From Punica granatum (lineage: Eukaryota > Streptophyta > Magnoliopsida > Myrtales > Lythraceae), in the NCBI RefSeq assembly GCF_007655135.1, contig NC_045130.1:16616001-16680000 (forward strand): DNA of 64,000 nt, written 5' to 3'. The position numbers and the translations under genes are program-made. The notes beneath the pieces were generated by a model, which saw nothing but the letters and a program-made list of their open reading frames with translations, ran no database searches and was not told where the DNA came from. This document shows, piece after piece, positions 37,349-47,182 of the stretch. The first letter of the stretch is position 1, and the number at the start of each line of letters is the position of its first letter.

Positions 37349-37883
37349 TGTTGGGGAAAATGGTGGAGACGATCGATCCGGAGGCAATGTGGGGTTAACA
37401 CGATAGGATTCGAGACGCGAATGACGCTTTCCAAAGAGAACTATTTGCCCCCACACAAAGTTGCTAGAGGGTTAAGGCAAAGGTCCTATCGGGATACAAC
37501 GAAGCCTTATGAATTCCTTCAACTAGCAAAATCGAGGAATTCCCTAACTCTCACTCTGATTTCTAGAATTTTTATTAATAATAATTTGAGCACTATAGCG
37601 TCTCTCTTTATATGCACTCAATGGACATTTTCGAAGAGTCAGAACCCTTCGTATTGGACGTAACTCTTACATGGAACATCACCCATGGATAAGCAATTAA
37701 TGATCTTACATGTACACTTAGTTAATGTAGACACTTCCATATACATTACTTGTCTTGCACTCAAATGTATCATTGAATGAATGAACCTTCACTTTGTAAC
37801 CCGAATTCGTCCAAATACTCATGAATCACACTAAGTAACCCATTAATAAAATCTAATAAATTTACAATCTATAATTTCCAACA
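37349..37883 (-). repeat. 5' LTR of the Copia element
   Basis: 535 bp, same ends as the other LTR. It drives towards lower coordinates, so it is the promoter side. The gag ATG lies 21 bp downstream of its inner end. Confidence 0.92.
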
Positions 37884-38436
37884 AAATAAACTTTGATGAT
37901 TTACTTTTATCCCATGACAAAGACAATGTACCTGAGCGGATTCATTTAAAGGATTCGAAACCTCGACCACACATCAGGCTCTAACAAGGGCCATATCAAT
38001 ATATACCAACCTTGAAATAAATACCCTCCATAAAAGATGAAGTGGGGTTACGAACTTATCAGAAAAAATACTACAAGAAGGATGACCGGGACCTATTTAA
38101 TTGTTTTGTGAAATAATTAGCCCATTAATTTTCTTTCCGTCGTCCACTGAACAATTATCAAGCAATTGATCACATCATGTGATGCCATATACACAATAGA
38201 AAGGTCCATGATGAGAAGAAAGTATCAAATGGACACGATGTATAGCCCGTGGGTTCTTGACGATGAGTTGACTATATATATGAGCAATTGCGTAACGTTA
38301 ATCGAATATGAATAATATTAGAACAATATAATAATAAAACCAGATAATATGAAGTGATACTTCGAGAAATCTTAGTCAATTGATGATCATGAGAATAAAT
38401 TTGATGTAGAAATTTCTTATCCCGAAATTATAATAT
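37884..38436. other. 3' flank of hydrolase copy C
   Basis: It continues the block C sequence after the Copia insertion and matches 10291-10845 closely: TTTGATGATTTACTTTTATC, AACAAGGGCCATATCAATA, AACCAGATAATATGAAGTGA. No gene. Confidence 0.75.
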
Positions 38437-38738
38437 ATGGATGTGTTTGTTTTTTAAAAAATTTTCAACTCAATTCAATTCAACTTCACTTATTTTCAAT
38501 TTATCATCACTATCATTATTTTTTTTCATTTTAAAATTTTTTTTAACCATTCAATTCAATTTTTAATATTAAATTCTCTCAAATTCATTACTTTTTCACA
38601 ATTCAACTATATAATCATTACTTTCTCTTAACTATACATTACTTTTTCATACTTTTTCTCATAATTCAACAATACAATCATTACAAACCAATTAAAATCA
38701 AAACTCAACTCAACTCAACTCTAAATTCAAACGCATCA
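38437..38738. mobile_element. Tourist-like MITE just downstream of the hydrolase stop codon
   Basis: Ends GGATGTGTTTG and CAAACGCATCA surround the same body as in the copies at 9915-10220 and 29319-29630. Copy B has continuous sequence here (TATAATATAATGTTTTGC at about 10840-10855), so the insertion is specific to copy C. It lies about 15 bp past the stop codon, so the transcript's 3' UTR and poly(A) site probably come from the MITE. Confidence 0.75.
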
Positions 38739-38752
38739 TAATTTTTTGCTAG

Positions 38753-41110
38753 CTATTGGGAGTGAGGATGAGCCCCAGCTTCGATAAGAGAGGCGAGAGC
38801 TTTCCTTAGAAGCCGATTGTAAACAATGGGTCGCTCCAACATTGCCAAGTGACCTGCCCTCTCTATGCTCTCCAATGTTGCCTTTTCTCCCAATTTTCTG
38901 CCACACAATTTCCATACTTCATTAATCCATAGTGTAATCTCAATCATCCGATTGAATTACTCAATCGGTATATTATTTCAGATAAAACTATATCAAATTA
39001 TAAAAACATAATAAGAGAAACCATACGTACTCTTTTAAAGAAATTGCAATTTTCATGGGGAAAATCTTATCGTCCTTCCCCCACAACAAGTGCACCCTCT
39101 GTGAAGGTAACCAACCACACCATAAGTTTTATTAGTCGAAATTGGATCAAATTAGTAAAATCAGATCGAGTCAAGAAAGTCGACTAAAACTACAAAACAA
39201 AAGGATAAGAGACCTTATATAGTTTGCTTTACACACTGACATGAACCCATTTTCCAAACTTGTATGATGCGTTTGGTTTTAGAGTTAAAATAATTTTAAT
39301 TTTGATTGTGAAAAAGGACAAATGATTGTGTAACATATTGAATTAAAGTTAAAGTTAAAAATTTTGACTTGAAAAATATGTATTTTTATTGTATAGTGTG
39401 TTGAATTAAAGTTAAAATTAAAATTTTTATGATTTTCACTGCGAAACCAAACGGAACGATACCGTTTCTCTTTTTCCCTCCAAAAGTAGTCAAAAACAAG
39501 AAGCTCGGCCGATTCAAAGGGTACAGAGGAAAAGCACATTAATCTGTTAGTGTTGGCGTTAATTAAGCTTCATAAAAAAGATTGTAGTAATGTTTGCTCT
39601 TATATATCTTAAATATATTGCTGGATTTTTTTAATATGGATAAATCATCAATCGTAATGAACGTGATCGGGCAAAATTTGCGACGGGCCTGTTTGGTTTC
39701 AAAATGGTATTTTAAAATCACAATTCTAACTTTAACTCTACCCACTACAAAACAAAATAACTCATACAAAGTCAAAGAATGAGCTCCATTTATACCATTT
39801 TTTTCCACAACAAAACAACATAACACATACAAAGTCAAAAGTAGGCCTTATTTATACCACTCAAAATCAAAATAAAAATCTAATTTTAAAATCATACTAT
39901 GAAACCAAACGCTATATAATCTTTCCATATCCCAATGAATAAAGAAATGAACAGGTTTCAGTGTATTTCCAAATAGGAGAATTAGAAATGATATATAATA
40001 TTCAACAATAAACTATAAACTATAACCTGAGATAAGGTTGAAATTTTATTTGGGTCTTCGTCGTCAGGGATGACTAAAGCTTCTAAAAGCTCGGCCTTCT
40101 CTTTTATGTGCTCTGACATTACCTGTCAATCCAAAAATCATTTTCCTCATTATTTAATTATTTATTTACCACAAATGAATTAATCATTTTAGATAATACA
40201 TGTGGAATGGATGCAATGCAGTAATCATTCTGCTGAATTAATGGAGAAAATAAAGAAAAATGGTGGCATGCATATTAATCTATAATTTGACAATGGTTTA
40301 TCAAATTCCAATCTGTCACTTTTCCTAAAACTTGATGTTCAAAGAAAATTTATATATTATACTTCACAGACATTGATGGACTTCCTTATATACGTCCTCT
40401 AATTGAGAAAAAAAAAATATTTTTATTCACCCTTGCAAGGACCTCGCTCCAATTTCATATTTCTGCCATGCGTCTATAGATGTACATACCTCTTGATATT
40501 GCCTGAAAATGCAATCAGGGATCCATTGGGGCAGCATGTACGTCCCGATTTCAAGTGTTGTTCTCGCACCCTTTGCCGAATCAGGCAGTAGCAAGTCCGA
40601 CCACCCAGAGAGCTTGAGTCCATCATTACCCATCCTCCGGAAGAAATCGGCAGTGATCGACTCGGTCAGTGTCATGACTGAGCCGCACACCACTAGGGAC
40701 TCGACCAGCTCCGGGCACGTTCGGGCGAGCTCAAAGCTCACAATCCCCCCGTAGCTGAACCCTGCCACGATGCACCGGCCCACCCCGAGTCTCTTCAATG
40801 CCCTGTCTACGCACTGCGCCTGGAAGGCCACGGATCGCTCCGGCCTGTCGGTGGTGGAGCTGCCGAAGAACATGAAGTCTGGCACGTAGACCGAGTACTT
40901 CCCAGCCAGCGAGGGCACATGGAACTGCCACGTGTGTATCCCGTCGAGCGAAAAACCATGGAGAAGCACGACAGCGGGCTTGTCAGAGGTCCTCGTCGGG
41001 GCCCATATGTTCATCACTGTTCCTGGCTCGATCTCTATCTTTTGAGGTCTTAGCCCCACGAGTTTCATGACCCCTCGGAGGAAGGTGTTGGCTCTGAATA
41101 TGTTCACCAT
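38753..41110 (-). CDS. Alpha/beta hydrolase (ABHD6/monoacylglycerol-lipase-like), copy C, intact
   Basis: Four exons: 41110-40490, 40122-40027, 39098-39031, 38897-38753. Junctions are GAG|GTATGT, ACAG|GTAATG, CAG|GTTATA, ACAG|AGGGTG, AAAGA|GTACGT and GGCAG|AAAATT; the phases fit and give 309 residues, usual for this family. Oxyanion-region LLHGF is at 49-53, the nucleophile elbow GFSYGG has Ser119, the acid motif LLWGKDDKIFP suggests Asp249, and RAGHLAMLERP supplies His278: a full catalytic triad. These enzymes hydrolyse ester bonds of lipid-like or small acyl substrates; the true substrate is unknown. No signal peptide is evident. A CT-rich leader and CA/TA repeats precede the ATG. It is the only working member of the local four-copy set. 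Longer read-through of exon 1 (to 40427) is intron sequence. Exon boundaries are inferred from sequence and paralogue comparison. Confidence 0.9.
39263..39463. mobile_element. MITE in intron 2 of the intact hydrolase
   Basis: Ends GATGCGTTTGGTTTT and AAACCAAACGGAAC are inverted repeats. Copy B lacks it: there AACTTATACCGTCTC is continuous at about 11372-11386. The body has two internal copies of TGAATTAAAGTTAAA. A TA duplication is possible. Confidence 0.65.
39686..39915. mobile_element. Second MITE in intron 2 of the intact hydrolase
   Basis: Ends GCCTGTTTGGTTTC and GAAACCAAACGC are inverted repeats. Copy B is continuous at the matching place (GGGCAAATTTTGCTATG at about 11589-11605). Internally there are two direct copies of ACATACAAAGTCAAA-type sequence. 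A related, poorly preserved element lies at about 57265-57490. Confidence 0.65.
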
Positions 41111-41155
41111 CTCTCTTACCCCTCTCTCTCTCTCAGGACTTCTAATTTAGGAATT

Positions 41156-41187
<32 letters not shown>

Positions 41188-42534
41188 CATATATCTGAAT
41201 TTCAATGTACTTCCTGAAGTTTGTCTCTCATCTGAGTCGGTCCCATGTACTAGCTTAGACTATACGTACCTTAATCTGCGTTTTTGCATTCCCCTAATAG
41301 CCCCCTGGTTAATGAACTTCGGGTTTTTGGAATGTTATTAATTGTACTCGAGCTTTTAAGAAAACGGTTAAGAGCTAAGGCGATCTGTGCATGCATATGC
41401 TAGCTAATCCCGAATGGTGGGGCCCTTTGACATGGGAAGTCGTACCCTTTTCCTTGCTTCCTGATATAGAGCCATGTAGCAAAGTTGGATATGGATTGCC
41501 GAATTGACTATTTCGTAGTGATCTGAATCTTTTTGTTTTTTCTTTTGCCAGTTCATACATTCATATAAATCTTATAGAATATACAAACTAGAAAGCAGAT
41601 TTATTTTCAGGATTCTTGAAAAAGAAAATGCATTAATGATATTTCAGTATGATCGGCAGGATAATATATTTTATGCTCGACTGACGAGAATTAAATATAT
41701 TATATTATAATCATGTTAAAGAGCTCAAAAATATTTTATAAGGTCGACTTTCTTTTCACGAATTTAATATTCAATATAAGCAAGAGAAACATTGAAAAAT
41801 GGTTAACAAGGATCGCATGCCAAAATTTCAAATTACTTTGTGCTAGCTAGTTTGAGGGAATAAGATCCAATGAAATCAAACCCAATTAAGAATATGCTCG
41901 ATGATCCCTCATTTCTCATCTACTTCTTTTTTTAATTAATTTCAAGTCTATTAATTAAAACCCATCTATAACAGCATACTCAAACTTCCTCCCTAATAAT
42001 TGTGTGGAGAAGTATGGAGAAAATTGAAGAGAATTGTGTTATTCTCCATAATGTTTTACTTGAATCGAAGACATAAAACTTTTTTTTAAAAAAAAGAGTC
42101 CCTCATTCGATGAAAGAAGGAGTCTCTAGAACCGTCTCCTTCTCCTCTAGAAATCCCTCAATTCAAACTTAAGCGTAAGTTTTGACTGCGTGAAAAATAG
42201 TTTTTTAATATATAATAAGAAAAGAGGAAAAAAAAAGTTTACACTCATAATATAATAAAATAAAATTTTTAATAATTAATAAATAAATATTAATAGTCTC
42301 ATAATGAACATCTAAGGTAAAATATCTTAATTATCCCACGAAATATACGATATACTCACTTATCATAATGAGGAAGATATTTAATTACCAAAACTTGTCA
42401 ACTCAAATCCAAAAGCATTAAAATGTTACCCCTTATCTGTCCCTTTCCTAGAAAGGACGTGTCTAGCTAGGAAGCCAACTAATTTGCCTAAAACGAAAAT
42501 TCTATGTATGAAGTTCAGCGTTTATTTTTTTTTA
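41111..42534. other. Upstream region of the intact hydrolase, then intergenic
   Basis: 41111-41250 resembles the upstream DNA of copy B: CT-rich leader (41113-41135), (CA)n at about 41156-41177, (TA)n, then CCTGAAGTTT. This is the likely promoter and 5' UTR. Beyond 41250 there is AT-rich DNA without a recognisable gene. Confidence 0.5.
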
Positions 42535-42650
42535 AATAAAGTTTTGAATTTGAATATTATAAATGAAGAAAATTCATGTTGTTATGAGAGTTTTATCTCT
42601 TATTGGATCGATTCGGCTTGACTAGATTACAATTGGACTTCTTAATATAA
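42535..42650 (+). mobile_element. SINE S1 fragment
   Basis: It keeps the middle and 3' part of S1 on the plus strand (AAGAAAATTCATGTTG, GAGAGTTTTATCTCTTA, TTGGATCGATTCGGCTTGAC) but not a clear box A head. Confidence 0.45.
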
Positions 42651-42699
42651 AGATTTAGATGGAAGAAGTCTTTGTATGTTTGTTCAATCAAAGAAGGCT

Positions 42700-43075
42700 G
42701 CTTTCAACTCCTCATAGCATTTGTTCCTATCTCATGTAAGAAGAGCAATTGACGAAGAAACGAACAGAAAACTTTGTGAGGAGGTTGGGAATGAGAAATT
42801 AAGCAGTGTTTCGATTGGGTGCCACGAAAGCCCCGGGACCAGACGGTTCCCTAGGAATGGTTTTTTTCAATCATCTTGGGACACAGTAGGACTGAAGGTT
42901 ACAATTGTTAGGAATTTTTCAAACAGGTCGCATTCTCTCTAATCTAAATTGAACTGATATTGTGTTAATTCCAAAGGTTCAAGGACCTGAAGAATTGACT
43001 CAATTTAGACTAATAACTTCACGTGTAAATTTGTGTCAAAAGTCATTGTCAATAGGTCATTGTCAATAGGTTAAA
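42700..43075 (+). pseudogene. L1-type LINE reverse transcriptase fragment
   Basis: Plus-strand frames give SIGCHESPGTRRFP, then FFQSSWDTVGLKV, and after a break IPKVQGPEELTQFR. These match the conserved start of plant non-LTR reverse transcriptases (pattern KAPGPDG-F, then W-x-x-VG, then LIPK...FRPI). Only part of the palm is present and the frame is broken, so it is a dead fragment. An A run at 43074-43083 follows. Confidence 0.75.
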
Positions 43076-43363
43076 AAAAAAAAGAGAGGATAAAATCGCA
43101 CCGTATGATGTTTCTAGCCCGTTTCTTAGATAAAACCATTGCTCAGCCTCCGCCCATAAAAATCATAGCCCACTCGCCTATTACATAATAAAAAGCCCAT
43201 TGGTAGTCCAGCCCACTTAAGCCATTCAGTTATTGAAATTAAGAAAGACATTAAGCTAGTTTAGTGAACTTTAGCCATTTAATTATTGTTATTTTTACTT
43301 AAGTATAATTTTCCCTTATAATATTTAAGAACTTTCTTTTCTTCACCTGATATTAAAACATTT

Positions 43364-43528
43364 ACCAACATGAACTAGTCTAAACAGTTCGACTCTTGTT
43401 CTACTTAAGTAAGGTCTCGGATTTGAGTTTTTATGAATGTAGAAAATCTACGCTTTGAGCGGATCTGACTCGACTGGATTATTCGGAATCCAATTAGAGT
43501 TATGAATATCAGAATTTACACTAAAAAA
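43364..43528 (+). mobile_element. SINE S1, best-preserved copy with 15-bp target duplication
   Basis: The 165-bp body is flanked by the identical 15-mer GATATTAAAACATTT at 43349-43363 and 43529-43543. It contains a tRNA-like head (ATGAACTAGTCTAAACAG), a box-B-like CTCGGATTTGAGTTT, the S1 body and a short A-rich tail (CTAAAAAA). This fixes the true ends of the family. Confidence 0.85.
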
Positions 43529-43543
43529 GATATTAAAACATTT

Positions 43544-44396
43544 TATTAAAAAATTATAAAAAAATTAAAAGAAAAGGAAAAAGGAAAGAAATGAACTGAA
43601 CACTGTTTGTCTTCTCCCTTCTTCCTATTCGTCTCAGGCCCTAATTTCATCAGTGATGGTTAGGGTCATCTTGGAGAGAGATTCTAAGGTGGCCTTTGGG
43701 TTGCTGTAGAAGAAGAATGAGGTGTGTCGCCGGAACTTGAGGCATGGTCACAGGAACGGGACGGTTTGATATTTTGTGTTAACTATAACTGTACCGAACT
43801 TTCAAGAAGGAAATTTCCCCAATCAAAACTGATTCCCAAACCATATTACAAAGTTCAAATTACACAAAATATCGAAACCCCCATCATCGCAGAACACTAA
43901 ATCATCTACGTAATGAACATATGATTTTGAGATTTCTTTTCAATTTTATTTCAAAAAAACAAAGAAGGTGGAATGCACAGTGCATTGTCGATAAGACAAC
44001 TCAATAGTTCAACTCAACTCTACAAATAAATATATAATCGGGATGAAACAGTTAATTGTGATTTTTGAAATTACAAAACCGTAATCGTTCCAAACAGAAT
44101 AATTTGGTTAATTTTTTGTTCGATTCGTAACGGATGGTTCGATTATTGATTATTTTTGCATAGCCCTACCCCGCACCATGGCAATTTTTGTAAATTTTTA
44201 GCCTCAGAGGGAATCTGATGGCTACAATAGACTGTTCCGACAATAGAAAATGAAAAACTGTTTCTTATGACGAAGGTTATCAAATTTGAGAATTCATATG
44301 GGTTCGGTGGAGCTTCCGTAAATTCAATTTATAGATTTGATTCATAAATTCGTGAATTTGCAAAATTTGTATATATACCACACCTGTCACTATTTA
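43544..44396. other. Intergenic, no gene recognised
   Basis: AT-rich with a short balanced patch at 43620-43760. Oppositely oriented words GATATTTTGTGT and ACACAAAATATC (near 43770 and 43863) hint at a decayed inverted-repeat element. Confidence 0.35.
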
Positions 44397-44405
44397 TTCA
44401 TATAA

Positions 44406-45831
44406 GAGTAAATAGGCAATTTTGTCCCTGACTTTCGTAAATTGCATCAATTTCGTCCATAATTTTTCGGTTACATCAATTTGGTCATCGACTTTACACT
44501 GTTACATCAATTTAGTCCCTGACTTTTCGCAGTTACATCAATTAGTGCTATAGTTGCATCAATTTGGTCCTTGTGTGGTGTGGTTGCATCGATCAAGTAC
44601 CTATGTGACATCGATTTAGTCCCCTGCCACATCAATTTGGTCTTGCCATTAAGTATGAATGCTGACAATGTTAAATGGTGAAAATTGTTACATCAATTTG
44701 GTCATTGTGCTACATTAAATTAGTCCCTCCCTCCCTCTTTCATTTCACCTTCTCTGAGCTGAGCTTAAGGTTCAGAGAGATCACCGTCCTCCTACTATGA
44801 GCCCCATTAATGGCTTTTGCTCTAAAATCAAAACCTTCTACAGCCTTTGTCCTCAAGTTCTTCTCCATCCGCCTTCCGATCATGAGCCGCTCTCTATCAC
44901 TAACTACGCCCTCTCCCTTCTCCGCACCTCCATCCTCATCTCCTCCACTTTCATCATCGATGCCTAAACAATGACTGCTCGCCAGTTGGGAAGGCGCTAG
45001 GGACGATGTGCCGAAGAGCAACTCGAAAGGGTCGTAGCTACCCGCAACCGTCGCGGCTCCGCGTGCTTGAAAGAAGACTAGGGCACCGGGACAGCGGGGG
45101 TCAAATAGGCGGTGGGGTTGTCAAAGAGGTGGCGCGGCGGGGGGATCATGACGGGGGAGAGGGAGTTTCTAGAAGGGGATTCAAAGAGCGGAGGGGAGTT
45201 TGACTCGGGCGGGTAGGACGGAGTCCGCTCCAACAGATGCATCGGTGCGTTGGGGGGTGATAAAACCAACCTGTCGGACCTTAGGGTAGATGACGGCGCG
45301 TGAGGGTCGACGAGGCTCCATGGGGCAGCTATAGGGGATCCAGATTAGGGCAGCATGCCGGGAAATGGATCTAAGGGGCTCGAGGTTTCGCAAAGAGCAA
45401 CAACAGCAAAGATAATAGAGGAAGAAGACGATACCGGAGCAAAATTAATCAAAATGACAGTCGAATTTTGTTTACATCAATTTAATCCCTCACGTTTGGG
45501 GTTACATCAATTTGGTTAGAAATTACATCAGTTCAGTCCCTGAACAAATTAACGAAATAGTAACGTCGTCTACCCCTTTGCCACAAGGATCAGATTAATG
45601 TAACCAGGGATCGATCTGATGTCATGCCAAAACTCAAGGACTTATATGCGAAAGTCATGGACTAAATTGATGTAACAGTACAAAGTCGAGGACAAAATTG
45701 ATGTAAACGAAAAGTCATGAACGAAAATGATGTAACAGTGAAAAGTCGGGAACAAGATTGATGTAATCGAAAAGTCATGGTCGAAATTGATGCAACTTGC
45801 GAAAGTTATGGGCGAAATTACCTATTTACCC
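44406..45831. mobile_element. Foldback (Mutator-like) element carrying gene-like sequence, 1.4 kb
   Basis: Ends GAGTAAATAGGCAATTTTG and the near complement of it at 45810-45831 are terminal inverted repeats that continue inwards for roughly 200-300 bp. They are built from internal repeats of TTACATCAATTTGGTC and its complement GACAAAATTGATGTAAC. It is flanked by 9-bp duplications TTCATATAA (44397-44405) and TTCACATAA (45832-45840), one mismatch. The interior is GC-richer and coding-like (see next entry). No transposase. This is the arrangement of a Pack-MULE. Confidence 0.7.
44740..45420 (-). pseudogene. Captured gene fragment inside the foldback element (unidentified)
   Basis: On the minus strand the frames successively give RAVIYPKVRQVGFI, then a proline- and serine-rich part with NSLSPVMIPPPRHLFD, then an acidic part with LGIDDESGGDEDGG and IGRRMEKNLRTKA. 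They read in order as one protein-like sequence broken by at least two frameshifts. I do not recognise the family with confidence; composition suggests a plant proline-rich regulatory protein. The GC content contrasts with the element ends, as expected of captured host DNA. Confidence 0.45.
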
Positions 45832-45840
45832 TTCACATAA

Positions 45841-47182
45841 AGACTTAAATATAATAAACTAAACTTCAAAACCATGTAAATTTTTTTAAAAAAATCCAAA
45901 CTCCAAAGCATCTCGAATGATGGACGACAATGAACTACGAGGACTATAGGAGACGAGACTCGAGATACGACGAACTCAGGCCACCGACTACAGTTATGAA
46001 CTTTTGATTGAACTGAACGGCAAGGGCGAGGGGCATTTGTTTATGCATTAGGAATTTCGAGTCTCAAAGCATTAAGCACGATGAAAGTAACTTTTGGAAA
46101 ATTGGAAGTTTTATTTTAAATTATTTTAATCATTTTGGAAAATTGGAAGTTTGATTTGGGCTTGGGCCGGGCCCATTTTTCAAGTTTTTCCTTTGATTAG
46201 GCCTTCGGTTCGATTCATGAATTTACTGAATTAATTCGCAAATCTACTGAATTTACGTCCAAGTACGTTCGGTCGACCCTCGTAAATACTCCATTCATTC
46301 AGATCAGTTTAGTTGTCAACCAGCATATCAAACAGTTATGCAGACAGCTGTGTGTAGTTCATCGTATCATATCTTTCATGATTTCTCATGGCTTTTTGTC
46401 TAACATAATTTCTCTTTTGCCTTTCACATTCTTAATTTTCTAATATCTTGGCTTAAGTCAACTATCCTTTATTTGTTCATACTGCAAATTCTTTTTCATT
46501 GTTGATAAGATTTGCTCGCTACCGACTCAACGCGAAAAATGTGTAGTCCCGTCATATCATATCCCTTCCAGAAAAGAAGAATCGAAAGCCAGGGAAGATT
46601 TTCCATAATCGAAAGGGTTGCATTGTAACGGAAGAAAACCACTTGTGAGTATAAAATAATTCCGAAGCTCAGATGCCATTTTCCCAGGTGAACGTTACTG
46701 AAAAGATACGCGTAGATGCATAGATATATATCCACATAAAAGAGCGCTAAACCTTAGAAGCAGAACAATATATTTACACTAAACTGGGACGGAAAGGCCA
46801 TCTGCAAAGGGAGCATACGGACCAATTTACTCGTACAAGAGTTACCATATCCGATATTCAACTGCAAACAACATCCATACAGTGAACACGAATCAAGAAG
46901 ACTGCACTCGAAACCATCTCCTGCCACACTCAAAAAAAAAAAGAAGAAAAAAAGGCAAGTGAAATGAAACCCGATCATCGTGAAACCGAGAAAGCGTGAG
47001 ATCTGGACACAGAATGATATGTAAACAGTCTCAGTTTAACGACCTAAGAATCAAGAGGCAGGCAGGATTACCAACAGAGCGAAAACCTGACAGCAGCTTA
47101 TACCTAACATTTTCTATCTGCATGTCCTCCTCGAGTGAAGTAACACTGTCTACGCGAGACAAACTCGCAACACGATAATAAA
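45841..47182. other. Intergenic and 3' region of the KCS gene
   Basis: No other gene is recognised. A direct duplication of TTTTGGAAAATTGGAAGTTT lies at about 46094 and 46133. The 3' UTR of the KCS gene should lie in about 46900-47182 on the minus strand, where TTTATTATCG follows the stop, but I could not fix the poly(A) site. Confidence 0.45.

Larger units (their letters stand above)
32357..37883 (-). mobile_element. Degenerate Copia LTR retrotransposon, 5.5 kb
   Basis: It is a complete-length element on the minus strand with two LTRs (536 and 535 bp, TGTTGG...CCAACA ends), gag-pol remains between them in Copia order (gag, protease, integrase, reverse transcriptase, RNase H), and a polypurine tract AGTGGGGGAT directly next to the 3' LTR (about 32893-32903, minus strand). 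It is flanked by AAATG on the left and AAATA on the right; the unoccupied site in block B reads GAATG, supporting a 5-bp duplication with one later change. By eye the LTRs differ at roughly 30-40 positions, so it is not a recent insertion. Gag-pol has several stops and a frameshift, so it is not autonomous. A primer binding site matching initiator tRNA-Met was not evident. Confidence 0.92.

Noticed and set aside
32357..37883. Endogenous pararetrovirus
   Set aside because: The domain order with integrase before reverse transcriptase, the LTR pair, the polypurine tract and the target duplication identify a Copia retrotransposon; no movement or coat protein is present.
40427..40489. Extended exon 1 of the intact hydrolase (read-through ending in SLQG)
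   Set aside because: A consensus donor GAG|GTATGT at 40490 joins in phase with the conserved exon 2; the read-through part is intronic.
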